From: Halococcus salifodinae DSM 8989 | Lineage (GTDB): Archaea; Halobacteriota; Halobacteria; Halobacteriales; Halococcaceae | Direction of reading: 5' to 3' | DNA length: 50,583 nucleotides | Assembly (NCBI RefSeq): GCF_000336935.1 | Contig: NZ_AOME01000002.1 | Span: 75,360-125,942, forward strand | Part shown: positions 7,332-15,079 of the stretch, one piece after another | Layout: each line of letters starts with the position of its first letter | How positions within the stretch are numbered: position 1 is the first letter of the stretch | The notes under the pieces: model-generated | What the model saw: the letters and a program-made list of their open reading frames with translations, nothing else | Told to the model about the DNA's origin: nothing | Databases searched by the model: none | Translations under genes and position numbers: made by a program

Positions 7332-7649
7332 ATGGGTGAGCGACAGCGCTATTGGACGCTCTTTGGTTCGTGCGTTAGGACGCTGATCCTGAGACAGTGA
7401 CCAGATTCCGCTCGCGGCTCGTTTACTGTACCAAGAAACCGACTGCATCGAACATCCATTCCGTGCATTCAGCACCGACCCAGCCGACGGCAGAGTGCAT
7501 GAGCATATCACTTGCCGGGTTTCAGAAACAGCGGTCGTCATAGTCGTCGCACACACCGAGACGACGGTTCGTGACGTCGCACGCCCTGGGAAAGTATGGC
7601 TATATAGAAGTCATAGAAGGGTACTTACGATCCCTATTGCTACGTAGCG
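7332..7649. promoter_or_regulatory. Intergenic region with pst operon promoter
   Basis: No convincing gene is present in these 318 bp between divergent operons. GGCTATATAGAAG at 7598-7610 is a strong TATA element about 45 bp before the pstS ATG, implying a leader of roughly 20 nt. An AAGTA...TACTT pair (7592-7596, 7622-7626) brackets it and may be a phosphate-control site. I could not identify a defined PHO box. Confidence 0.5.
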
Positions 7650-8744
7650 ATGATGCAGGAGAGCCCAGTGAGTCGGCGCGCAGTGCTGGCCGGTGGAGCC
7701 GGCCTCTGTGCGGGACTCGCCGGTTGTATCAGTACGAGTGCGACGCCGCCGAGTCAGGCAGGCGGGAACGATTCGGGTGGTGGCGGTGGCAACGAGAACG
7801 TCCCGACGCTCCGTCTGGGTGGCTCCTCGACGGTGTTCCCGATCGTCGACAGGGCGGCGTCGTTCTGGGGGACGAACGCCGCTCCACCCGACGAAGAGTA
7901 CTGGACGCCCGACGAGTACGGGATCAGTACCGACGAGCGCCTCGCGGACTACTGGGCGGGACAGTACGGTTTCGATGCGATCGACAGCGAGACGCCCCCG
8001 ATCGCGGTGTCGGTGGAGCTCAGCCACTCGGGAACGGGGCTCGAAAACCTCCGGAAGGGACGGCTCGACCTCGGGAACTCGAGCGCACCCGTGAAAGCCG
8101 AGTTCCCCGAGTTGGAGCAAGCCGAGCTCTCGAAGTACACGGATCACGTCGTCGGTGTCGACGCCCAGCCGATCGTCGTGAGCGGGGCGATCGCCGAGGC
8201 CGGCGTCGAGAAGATCTCGGCTGAGACCCTGAAGGGGATCTACGCCGGCGACATCACGGACTGGCGGGACGTTCCGGGCTACGAGGGACCGAAAGTAGAG
8301 ATCCAGACGGTCGGGCGCGCCGAGGGCTCGGGCACCGACACCGCGTTCCGGAACAACCTCTTCGGCGATTCGGACGCCCCGATCCCCGGCGTCGACAGCC
8401 GGAAAGGGCAAAACCAGCAGGTCAGACAGATCGTCGCGAACTCCGACAACGCGATCGCGTACATGGCGCTCGCGTTCGTCGACGACTCCGTCTCCACGAT
8501 CGCGCTGACGTTCGACGGCACCGAGTACGTGCCCGGCGAGAACCTCGCGGAGGGTGGCTACCCGCTCGCGCGTGATCTCCACTGTTACACGTGGGACGGC
8601 ACGTCGAAGAAGGAGGCCGCGTTCGTCCGGATGATTCTCAGCGAGTACGGCCAGGCGAACTTCGTGAAGGGTGCGGGCTACGCGGTACTGACCGACAAAC
8701 GACAGCAACGCCAGCGCGACAAGCTTCCGACCCCGCAGCAATGA
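7650..8744 (+). CDS. pstS: Phosphate ABC transporter substrate-binding lipoprotein PstS
   Basis: This 364-residue secreted phosphate-binding protein starts at tandem ATGs (7650/7653). A Tat-like signal SRRAVLAGGAG is followed by the lipobox LAGC (about residue 28) and a Ser/Gly/Asn-rich linker. The mature domain has the PstS phosphate-site signatures LRLGGSSTVFPIVDRAA and GRAEGSGTDTAFRNNLF, plus VSVELSHSGTGLENL. It captures phosphate outside the membrane for PstCA. Its stop overlaps the pstC start (ATGA), so the operon pstS-pstC-pstA-pstB is tightly coupled. Expression is likely phosphate-repressed; no phoU lies in the operon, and the only PhoU-like gene in the window is at 37788. Confidence 0.93.
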   Translation: MMQESPVSRRAVLAGGAGLCAGLAGCISTSATPPSQAGGNDSGGGGGNENVPTLRLGGSSTVFPIVDRAASFWGTNAAPPDEEYWTPDEYGISTDERLADYWAGQYGFDAIDSETPPIAVSVELSHSGTGLENLRKGRLDLGNSSAPVKAEFPELEQAELSKYTDHVVGVDAQPIVVSGAIAEAGVEKISAETLKGIYAGDITDWRDVPGYEGPKVEIQTVGRAEGSGTDTAFRNNLFGDSDAPIPGVDSRKGQNQQVRQIVANSDNAIAYMALAFVDDSVSTIALTFDGTEYVPGENLAEGGYPLARDLHCYTWDGTSKKEAAFVRMILSEYGQANFVKGAGYAVLTDKRQQRQRDKLPTPQQ

Positions 8745-9799
8745 GCACCGGGACCGGACTTTCGGGACGGATGGAAGGGGTCGCTGGCGGGATGGGCCAC
8801 GTCGGCGGGCTCGTCCTCGCGACGCTGCTCGCCACCGCGGTCACGTTCTTCCTCGCGCCGGGGCTCGTCGTGTACCCGCTCGCGGCGGTCGTCGTGAGCG
8901 TGGCCTACGGCTGGGTCGCCGACGAGGCGACGACCGCCCGCACGCTCGCACTCGCGGCGACGGTCGTGACGGTGCTCGTCCTCGGGCTGATCATGATCTA
9001 TCTCGTCGCGCGGTCGTTCCCGGCGTTCCGGGCGATGGGTCTCGACATTTTGACGAAGACCGACGGGACGCTGTGGGCATCGAGCGAGGCGATCTACTCG
9101 CTCGTCCCGATGATGTGGGGGACGCTGGTCACGACGCTCATTGCGGTCGTGATCGCGGCCCCGCTCGGCGTCGCGGGCGCGGTGTTCATCAGCGAGATGG
9201 CCCCCGACTGGGCACGGAACGTCCTCAAACCCGCGGTGGAGGCGCTCGCGGGGATTCCGTCGATCGTCTACGGTTTCATCGGGTTCACGGTTCTCAACCG
9301 GTTCATGATGGACGAGTTCGCGCTGCCGGACTTCGGCAGCCTGTTCGTGGTGGGGACCGTGATCGGCGCGATGGCGCTGCCCACCGTGGTCTCCGTGGCC
9401 GAGGACGCGATCACGAGCGTGCCCGGCCCAATGAAGGACGGCTCGCTCGCGCTTGGTGCGACCGGCTGGCAGACCACGACCGACGTCACGGTGCCCGCGG
9501 CCTTTTCCGGCATCTCCGCCGCTGTCCTCCTTGGTGTGGGGCGCGCGGTCGGCGAGACCATGGCCGCGACGGTGATTCTCGCCAACGTCACGGAGCTGCC
9601 CGACCCGCTGTACGACGTGTTCGGCAACACCATCACGCTCACGAGCCTGATCGCCAGCCAGTACGGCATCGCGAGCGGTCTCCAGATGAGCGCGCTGTTC
9701 GCCGCCGGCGTCGTCCTCTTCGTGACGGTGCTCGGTCTCAGTCTCGGCTCGCAGTACATCGAACGCCGGATGCAGCGCAAACTCGGGGGGAGTGAGTGA
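8741..9799 (+). CDS. pstC: Phosphate ABC transporter permease PstC
   Basis: The permease has 352 residues from ATG 8741, which overlaps the pstS stop; the longer in-frame ORF upstream shadows pstS. About seven to eight hydrophobic segments are visible. The PstC/A core includes [52 protein letters not shown] and the coupling loop [22 protein letters not shown]. It forms the phosphate channel with PstA. The N-terminal 100 residues add two membrane segments before the transport core. It ends in TGATG overlap with pstA. Confidence 0.93.
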   Translation: MSTGTGLSGRMEGVAGGMGHVGGLVLATLLATAVTFFLAPGLVVYPLAAVVVSVAYGWVADEATTARTLALAATVVTVLVLGLIMIYLVARSFPAFRAMGLDILTKTDGTLWASSEAIYSLVPMMWGTLVTTLIAVVIAAPLGVAGAVFISEMAPDWARNVLKPAVEALAGIPSIVYGFIGFTVLNRFMMDEFALPDFGSLFVVGTVIGAMALPTVVSVAEDAITSVPGPMKDGSLALGATGWQTTTDVTVPAAFSGISAAVLLGVGRAVGETMAATVILANVTELPDPLYDVFGNTITLTSLIASQYGIASGLQMSALFAAGVVLFVTVLGLSLGSQYIERRMQRKLGGSE

Positions 9800-11433
9800 T
9801 GGCCGAAACGAGCACATCCGCCCTCACTCGCGGTACGTCCGGCTCGCTCCGGTACGCGGCTGGCGCGGTCACCGGCCTCGGCGTCGGTGTCCTGCTCGTG
9901 AGCCTGCTCGCGTTCGCGGGGGCGATCCCGACCGGCACCGTCGCGGGCGTCCCGCTGCTCGATCTGCTCGCGGTCGTCCTCGGAGCGGGGGCGCTCGGTA
10001 TGATCGGTGTCGGGACCGCCTCGTCGGCAGGACTGCTCGACACGACGCCGGATCACACCGCGGGCACGTCGATCGCGGCGGTGTTCGGGGTTCTCGGCTT
10101 CGTCGCCGGCAGCCTCGTAGCTGCACAGACGCTCGGGCTGGCGACGCTCTGGCCGCTCGGCGGAATCGCGGGCGCGGCGCTCGGCGTCGGTCTCGCGCTC
10201 GTCCCGCGCGAAGACGTGGCGCTCGCCGCGACCGGCGGCGGGTTCGCGCTGATCACGAGCCTCGTCGTTCTCACCGGCGTCATCGGCTCGAACTGGTCGT
10301 GGCAGCCGAGCGGACTGTCGGTCGTTTTCAGCGCCGACACGACCGTGCCGCTGCTGTTCGGCGTCGCCGGCCTGCTGCTCGCGTGGGTCGGCGCACAGGC
10401 GATCGCCGGGTTCGGCACGCAGGGCAAGGCGCGCGGCGCGTCGCTGCTCGTGAGCGCGAACGCCGCGGGGATGATCGCGCTGCTCGTGGTGCTGGTTTCG
10501 TTCATCGCCGTCCGCGGGTGGGGGCCGATGACCGAGGGAATCCGATACGGGCTGTTCTGGGAGCCGCTCACGTGGTTTCAGGTCCCGATCTGGAACCAGT
10601 GGGTCATCGTCGACGCGCCGACGATCTGGTTTTACTGGCCGTTCGCGATGGAAGGCGTCGCGATCACCAACCCAGTAAACGGCGTCGCCCCCGCAATCGT
10701 CGGCACGGTCTGGCTGGTGGTCGGCGCGGTGACGTTCGCGGTGCCGCTCGGGGTCGGAACTGCGGTGTTCCTGACCGAGTACGCCGAGCAGGGCCGGATC
10801 ACCGCGCTGGTCGAGATCGCGACCAACGGGCTCTGGAGCACGCCGAGCGTGGTCTACGGCCTGTTCGGGCTCGCGTTCCTCGTCCCACGGATCGGCAACC
10901 AGAGCACGCTGCTGTCGGGAATGATCGTGCTCGGGTTCATGTTACTGCCGCTCGTGGTCATCACGAGCCGGGAGGCGCTGCTCAACGTCCCCGACGAGTA
11001 CCGCGACGCGAGCGCCGCGCTCGGGGTCAGCCGGTGGGAGACGATCAAGACCATCGTGTTGCCGGCCGCAATGCCGGGCGTCATCACCGGCACGATCCTC
11101 GGCGTCGGCCGGATCGCAGGCGAGACGGCACCCATTTTGCTGGTGCTCACCGGCGAGCCGTTCCCCGCCGAAGGGCCCGATCTTCTCGACTTCTCGGCCG
11201 GGTTCACGTCGTCGTTCCCGTTCGTGGAGGTGAGCGCGATCAACCCGGACGCACTGCTCCAGTCCGCGACCGCGCTGCCCTACCAGCTGTTCGCCACCAT
11301 CACTGCGGGTGTCGGCGACGTCTCCGAGGGCTTCAGATGGGGGACGGCGCTCGTCCTCCTGTTGGTGGTGATGAGCTTCTACGCCGTCGGTATCGCCTCG
11401 CGAATCTACTTCCGGAGGAAACTCGACGCATGA
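9799..11433 (+). CDS. pstA: Phosphate ABC transporter permease PstA with long N-terminal membrane extension
   Basis: PstA is 544 residues here, nearly twice the usual 280-300. The C-terminal ~300 residues hold the transport core: [39 protein letters not shown] and the coupling loop [25 protein letters not shown]. The first ~230 residues add about six hydrophobic segments, an extension I recall in other haloarchaeal PstA proteins. ATG 9799 (TGATG overlap with pstC) is chosen; GTG 9796 is the alternative. Its end overlaps pstB by ATGA. It acts with PstC in the membrane as the phosphate pore. Confidence 0.92.
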   Translation: MAETSTSALTRGTSGSLRYAAGAVTGLGVGVLLVSLLAFAGAIPTGTVAGVPLLDLLAVVLGAGALGMIGVGTASSAGLLDTTPDHTAGTSIAAVFGVLGFVAGSLVAAQTLGLATLWPLGGIAGAALGVGLALVPREDVALAATGGGFALITSLVVLTGVIGSNWSWQPSGLSVVFSADTTVPLLFGVAGLLLAWVGAQAIAGFGTQGKARGASLLVSANAAGMIALLVVLVSFIAVRGWGPMTEGIRYGLFWEPLTWFQVPIWNQWVIVDAPTIWFYWPFAMEGVAITNPVNGVAPAIVGTVWLVVGAVTFAVPLGVGTAVFLTEYAEQGRITALVEIATNGLWSTPSVVYGLFGLAFLVPRIGNQSTLLSGMIVLGFMLLPLVVITSREALLNVPDEYRDASAALGVSRWETIKTIVLPAAMPGVITGTILGVGRIAGETAPILLVLTGEPFPAEGPDLLDFSAGFTSSFPFVEVSAINPDALLQSATALPYQLFATITAGVGDVSEGFRWGTALVLLLVVMSFYAVGIASRIYFRRKLDA

Positions 11434-12323
11434 GTACGACACAAACCGAACCAGAGGAACGACCCGAACGCACCGCCGCCGAAACCGACGAACGCATCGA
11501 TCCCGCGTGGACCGAGTACGGGTTCGACGGCCGGACGAAACTCGCCGTCGACAGCCTCGACGTCCACTACGGCGACGAGCGCGCGATCGACGACGTCAGT
11601 CTCGAGATCCCCGAGGAGAGCGTCACCGCGCTGATCGGGCCCTCGGGCTGTGGGAAGTCGACGTTCCTCCGGTGTCTCAACCGGATGAACGATCGGATCG
11701 ACGCCGCACGGGTCGACGGCTCGGTCAGATTCGACGACGAAGAGATCTACGGCGACAGTACCGATCTCGTCGAACTGCGAAAGCGCGTCGGAATGGTGTT
11801 CCAGCAGCCGAACCCGTTCCCGAAGTCGATTCGGGACAACGTCGCCTACGGTCCCCGGAAACACGGCGAGGTCGAGACAGGGCTGCTCTCTCGGCTGTTC
11901 GGCCGCGGTGACGGAACGAACGAAGACGATCTCGTCGAACGGTCGCTCCGGCAGGCGGCGATCTGGGACGAGGTGAAAGACCGGCTCGACGACAACGCAC
12001 TCGGACTCTCCGGTGGCCAGCAGCAGCGCCTCTGCATCGCCCGCTGTCTCGCGGTCGGCCCCGACGTCATCCTGATGGACGAGCCTGCAAGCGCGCTCGA
12101 CCCCATCGCCACCTCGAAGATCGAGGATCTCATCGAGGACCTCGCCGAGGACTACACCGTGGTCGTCGTCACCCACAACATGCAGCAGGCCGCCCGCATC
12201 TCCGACCAGACCGCCGTGTTCCTCACCGGCGGCGAACTCGTCGAGTACGGCGACACCGACCAAATCTTCGAGAACCCCGAAAGCCAGCGCGTCGAGGACT
12301 ATATTACGGGGAAGTTCGGGTAG
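11430..12323 (+). CDS. pstB: Phosphate ABC transporter ATPase PstB
   Basis: PstB has 297 residues from ATG 11430; the much longer open frame upstream is a shadow of pstA. Motifs: Walker [10 protein letters not shown], PstB-typical [13 protein letters not shown]-loop [13 protein letters not shown], signature [16 protein letters not shown], Walker [15 protein letters not shown] and H-loop [14 protein letters not shown]. An acidic ~35-residue N-terminal extension ([16 protein letters not shown]) precedes the domain. An insert [13 protein letters not shown] between the Q-loop and the signature is a haloarchaeal-style variation. It powers PstCA. Confidence 0.94.
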   Translation: MSTTQTEPEERPERTAAETDERIDPAWTEYGFDGRTKLAVDSLDVHYGDERAIDDVSLEIPEESVTALIGPSGCGKSTFLRCLNRMNDRIDAARVDGSVRFDDEEIYGDSTDLVELRKRVGMVFQQPNPFPKSIRDNVAYGPRKHGEVETGLLSRLFGRGDGTNEDDLVERSLRQAAIWDEVKDRLDDNALGLSGGQQQRLCIARCLAVGPDVILMDEPASALDPIATSKIEDLIEDLAEDYTVVVVTHNMQQAARISDQTAVFLTGGELVEYGDTDQIFENPESQRVEDYITGKFG

Positions 12324-12441
12324 CGCCGAACCGGGAAGTCGACGAGCGAACCGAATGGGCGACGCCAGCGCGGCAACGGGGTCGTGCTGTTGGTCGGAAC
12401 CCATGTCGCGGTTGGCGCGCGCTCGCGCTCGTGTGCGAACA

Positions 12442-12470
12442 GCGAGGTGCGAGCGAAGCGAGCACCTCGC
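12442..12470. repeat. 9-bp stem hairpin in haloarchaeal-type repeat
   Basis: GCGAGGTGC (12442-12450) pairs with GCACCTCGC (12462-12470) around an 11-base loop GAGCGAAGCGA. Such GAGCGAAGCGAG hairpins are scattered in intergenic DNA of many haloarchaea. No function is assigned. Confidence 0.6.
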
Positions 12471-12649
12471 CGCGAGCATCGAGCGCGGATCGGCGTGCGA
12501 GGGATGACTGAGAGAACGAACGGAGTGAGTGAACGAGGGAATCGGTTGGGGAGGCGTGTGGACGGTTGTGGTGCTGTTCTCATTGGCGTCGGCATCGCAG
12601 TGGTCTCGACAGCGGCGACGGCTATCGATACCACGAACGTCTCGAAAGT

Positions 12650-12678
12650 CCCGGCAACGCCGGGAGTGACGCCTTTTT
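12650..12678 (+). terminator. Hairpin followed by T-run (candidate terminator)
   Basis: CCCGGC-AAC-GCCGGG (12650-12664) is followed by a five-T run at 12674-12678. It lies in the convergent gap about 330 bp after pstB. Archaeal termination mainly needs T-runs, so this is a plausible but distant terminator for the pst transcript. Confidence 0.35.
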
Positions 12679-12763
12679 CAATCCCACCGGGAGCAGTTGC
12701 TCAGCTGGCTGTCGCCGAAGTCAACAGCGGCTTCCCAGCAGAAAGCGGTTCGTTCGAGTGCTG

Positions 12764-14758
12764 CTACTCCCGGAGCCGTGATTGCGTTACTTCGACCGGA
12801 GTGCGTCCCTCGCCGACGAGCGGGTCCGCGACGCTCGCGTGGGCGAACACGGTACCCTCGCGGACAGCGTCGGTGCAACGAGCCCGGAGTGTAACCGTCC
12901 CACGATCACTCTCGACGGCGACTTGAGCGCCATCCACGATGTCACGCGTGGCGGCGTCGGCGGGGTTGATCTGCACCGTCGCCGCTTCCCGGCGAGCACT
13001 CGGACTGCCGGCGTCTTCGTCGACCCGACTTTCGGTCAGCAACACGAGCCCGTCCCCGTCGCCCGAATCGCGATCGTCCCCAGCCGTCCCGCTTGCCGCC
13101 ACGTCGATCGGTTCGAGCGGTGCGCGCTGCCGTCCGGTCCGGAATCGCTTCCGATGGAGAATGTCTTGGCCCTCACTTTCGCCCTCGGAAAACGGCCACC
13201 GCTCGCCGCCATCGAGGACGCCCTCGTACTCCATCCCCGCGTAGAGCGGGTTCACTCGTGTCATCTCGTCGAACACCGCTGGCGGCCCGTCGTACTCGAA
13301 ATCGATGTCGGTGAGCCGAGCGCCGAGATCGGCGAGAACGTCGAAGTCGCGCCGCGCTCGTCCCGGCGGCGACGCGGCGGGGCGGAGCGCCTGGACCTGC
13401 CGGTCGAGGTTGGTCACGGTGCCCTCCTTTTCCGCCCACGCGCTCGCCGGGAGCACCACGTCGGCGAACGCGGTGGTTTCGTTCGGCGCGACATCCTGAA
13501 CGGCGAGGAAATCGAGGTCGGCGAACAGCCGCTCCGAGGTCGCGTCGTCGAGTCGGTTCACCGCGGGGTTCTCCCCGAGCACGAACGCGCCCCGAACTCC
13601 CGATCCGAACTCCCTGACGAGATCGGGCTCGGATCGTCCAGACTCGGCAGGTGGCTCGACGCCCCACTCGGCGGCGACGCGCGCGCGGGCGTCGGCGTCC
13701 GAGACGGGCGCTTCGCCCGGCAGGCAGTCCGGTCGCGCACCCATATCGCTCGCACCCTGTTCGTTCACGAGGCCGCGAAAGGGGTTCATCCCCACCCCGC
13801 GCTTGCCGAGGTTCCCGGTGACGAGGAGGAGATCGAGCAGCGCGTTCGGGGTCGTGCCCTCGTCGTCCTCGATTCCCGTTCCGGTGACGACGGCGGCGCG
13901 GTCGGCCTCGCCGAACGTCTCGGCCGCCTCGCGCACCGCCGCAGGGTCGAGTCCCGCTCGCTCGGCGTCCGCCGCGACGTCGAAGCGCTCCATCGAGCGG
14001 GCGAACGCGTCGAACCCCGTCGTGCGCTCCGCGACGAACGCCCGATCTTCGAGCCCCGCATCGAGGATCGCTCGGACGAGCAGCGCCACCGCGAGTGCGT
14101 CGCGCCCCGGATGCGGTGCGAGGTGCTGTGTCGCGAGTCGTGTCGTCCGGTTCGCCCGGGGATCGAGATGGAGCAGGGCCGCACCGTCGTTGACCGCCGG
14201 CCGGACACACCGATCGAACGCGATCGGCTGGCGCTCGGCTGGGTTCGCGCCGGCGACGAGGAAGACATCGGCCTCGGCGAGGTCGTCGAGGCTGTTGGTG
14301 GTCCCACCCGAGCCGAGTCGTGCTTCCATCGCCTCCGCGGTCGCGTCGTGACAGCTCCGCGCGCGGTTGTCGGCGTTGTTGGTGCCGAGCGAGCGCGCGA
14401 TCTTCTGGAGGAGGTAGTTCTCCTCGTTCGTGCATCGCGGCGCACCAAAGAAAGCGAGTGCGTCCGGCCCGTGTCGCTCGCGGACCCGCTCGATCCCGCT
14501 TGCGACACGATCGAGCGCTTCTTCCCACGAAACGGATTCGAGATCGCCGTCGCGCCGCACGAGGGGAGTGGTCAGTCGATCCTCGTCGAGACCCTCGAAC
14601 GCCGCGATCCCCTTCGGACAGAGCCGCCCTTCACGATTGACGCGCGCGCCCTCGACCCCGGTCGCGCGGCCGGTTGCCTCGTCGTACCGCAGCCGACACC
14701 CGACCGCACACCGCGGGCAGGTGGTTTCGGTTCGTTCGTCGAGACGCTCCTGGCTCAT
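12764..14758 (-). CDS. Second molybdopterin oxidoreductase, formate dehydrogenase alpha-like
   Basis: The enzyme has 664 residues from ATG 14758 (MSQERLDERTE); the open frame to 15004 is a shadow. The N-terminus binds [4Fe-4S] (CPRCAVGC, then RLCPKG about 30 residues on). The Mo-ligand region is NRARSCHDATAEA, with Cys in the position occupied by Sec or Cys in formate dehydrogenases. The Fdh-type active-site loop NPFRGLVNEQGASDMG is present. The C-terminal MGD-binding domain ends near EGTVFAHASVADPLVGEG. It is a paralogue of the longer FdhA at 15080 in the same operon. It could be a second formate dehydrogenase with different specificity, or a partner enzyme. An assimilatory nitrate reductase label is less likely given the PFRG loop. 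Confidence 0.82.
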   Translation of the reverse strand: MSQERLDERTETTCPRCAVGCRLRYDEATGRATGVEGARVNREGRLCPKGIAAFEGLDEDRLTTPLVRRDGDLESVSWEEALDRVASGIERVRERHGPDALAFFGAPRCTNEENYLLQKIARSLGTNNADNRARSCHDATAEAMEARLGSGGTTNSLDDLAEADVFLVAGANPAERQPIAFDRCVRPAVNDGAALLHLDPRANRTTRLATQHLAPHPGRDALAVALLVRAILDAGLEDRAFVAERTTGFDAFARSMERFDVAADAERAGLDPAAVREAAETFGEADRAAVVTGTGIEDDEGTTPNALLDLLLVTGNLGKRGVGMNPFRGLVNEQGASDMGARPDCLPGEAPVSDADARARVAAEWGVEPPAESGRSEPDLVREFGSGVRGAFVLGENPAVNRLDDATSERLFADLDFLAVQDVAPNETTAFADVVLPASAWAEKEGTVTNLDRQVQALRPAASPPGRARRDFDVLADLGARLTDIDFEYDGPPAVFDEMTRVNPLYAGMEYEGVLDGGERWPFSEGESEGQDILHRKRFRTGRQRAPLEPIDVAASGTAGDDRDSGDGDGLVLLTESRVDEDAGSPSARREAATVQINPADAATRDIVDGAQVAVESDRGTVTLRARCTDAVREGTVFAHASVADPLVGEGRTPVEVTQSRLRE

Positions 14759-14804
14759 GGATGGACGACCGGCGTCACCGGTTGGATCCGGGCTCGGCGC
14801 ACGA

Positions 14805-15074
14805 TCACTCCTTCGGGATGTCGCCCGCGAGGACGTTCCGAACGACGTGGAGGCCGGTCGCAGCGAGCACCACGACCATATTGAAGAGTGCATGCGGGAC
14901 GAACGTCTTCGTCCGGCTGATCCGGCTCCCACAGTCCGGGCAGGTCGTTGCCTCGCTGTCGAAGCGCTTACCGCAGACGGTACACTCCCGGAGCGTTCGT
15001 TCACGCGAGCTTTCGACGCCGGTTTCGTCGCTCGTGATACCCGCCAGCCGCTTGATTCGGCGTGTGAGACTCAT
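14805..15074 (-). CDS. Zinc-ribbon membrane protein in the formate dehydrogenase operon
   Basis: This 89-residue protein lies between the two catalytic-subunit genes, starting 5 bp after fdhA ends. The centre has two CxxC knuckles 15 residues apart (CTVCGKRF...CPDCGSRI), a typical zinc ribbon. The C-terminal third has one hydrophobic helix (ALFNMVVVLAATGLHVV), so the ribbon is probably tethered to the membrane. The N-terminus is basic (LTRRIKRL). There is no signal peptide. Its operon position suggests an assembly or membrane-anchoring factor for the dehydrogenase; no homologue of known function is recognised. Confidence 0.8.
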   Translation of the reverse strand: MSLTRRIKRLAGITSDETGVESSRERTLRECTVCGKRFDSEATTCPDCGSRISRTKTFVPHALFNMVVVLAATGLHVVRNVLAGDIPKE

Positions 15075-15079
15075 GGGTA

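Larger units (their letters stand above)
12324..12763. other. 440-bp convergent intergenic region, repeat-like, no convincing gene
   Basis: The gap separates the convergent pst and formate dehydrogenase operons. Bases 12410-12560 carry the haloarchaeal type of purine/CG-rich repeats (GAGCGAAGCGAG, GAACGAACGGAGTGAGTGAACGAG-like). Bases 12560-12763 contain a stretch readable as a membrane helix but without start, RBS or matching codon bias. A GC hairpin plus T-run at 12650-12678 is described separately. Confidence 0.5.

Noticed and set aside
12410-12560. CRISPR array
   Set aside because: The GAGCGAAGCGAG repeats are irregular, lack uniform spacers and are typical haloarchaeal intergenic repeats. 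No cas gene is present.
12384-12926. Plus-strand ORF with a membrane-like stretch after pstB
   Set aside because: It crosses repeat DNA, lacks start signals and codon bias, and overlaps the end of the second Fdh-type gene.
12782-14884. 700-codon plus-strand ORF opposite the second Fdh-type gene
   Set aside because: Composition is an Arg/Glu-rich shadow with no recognisable domain.
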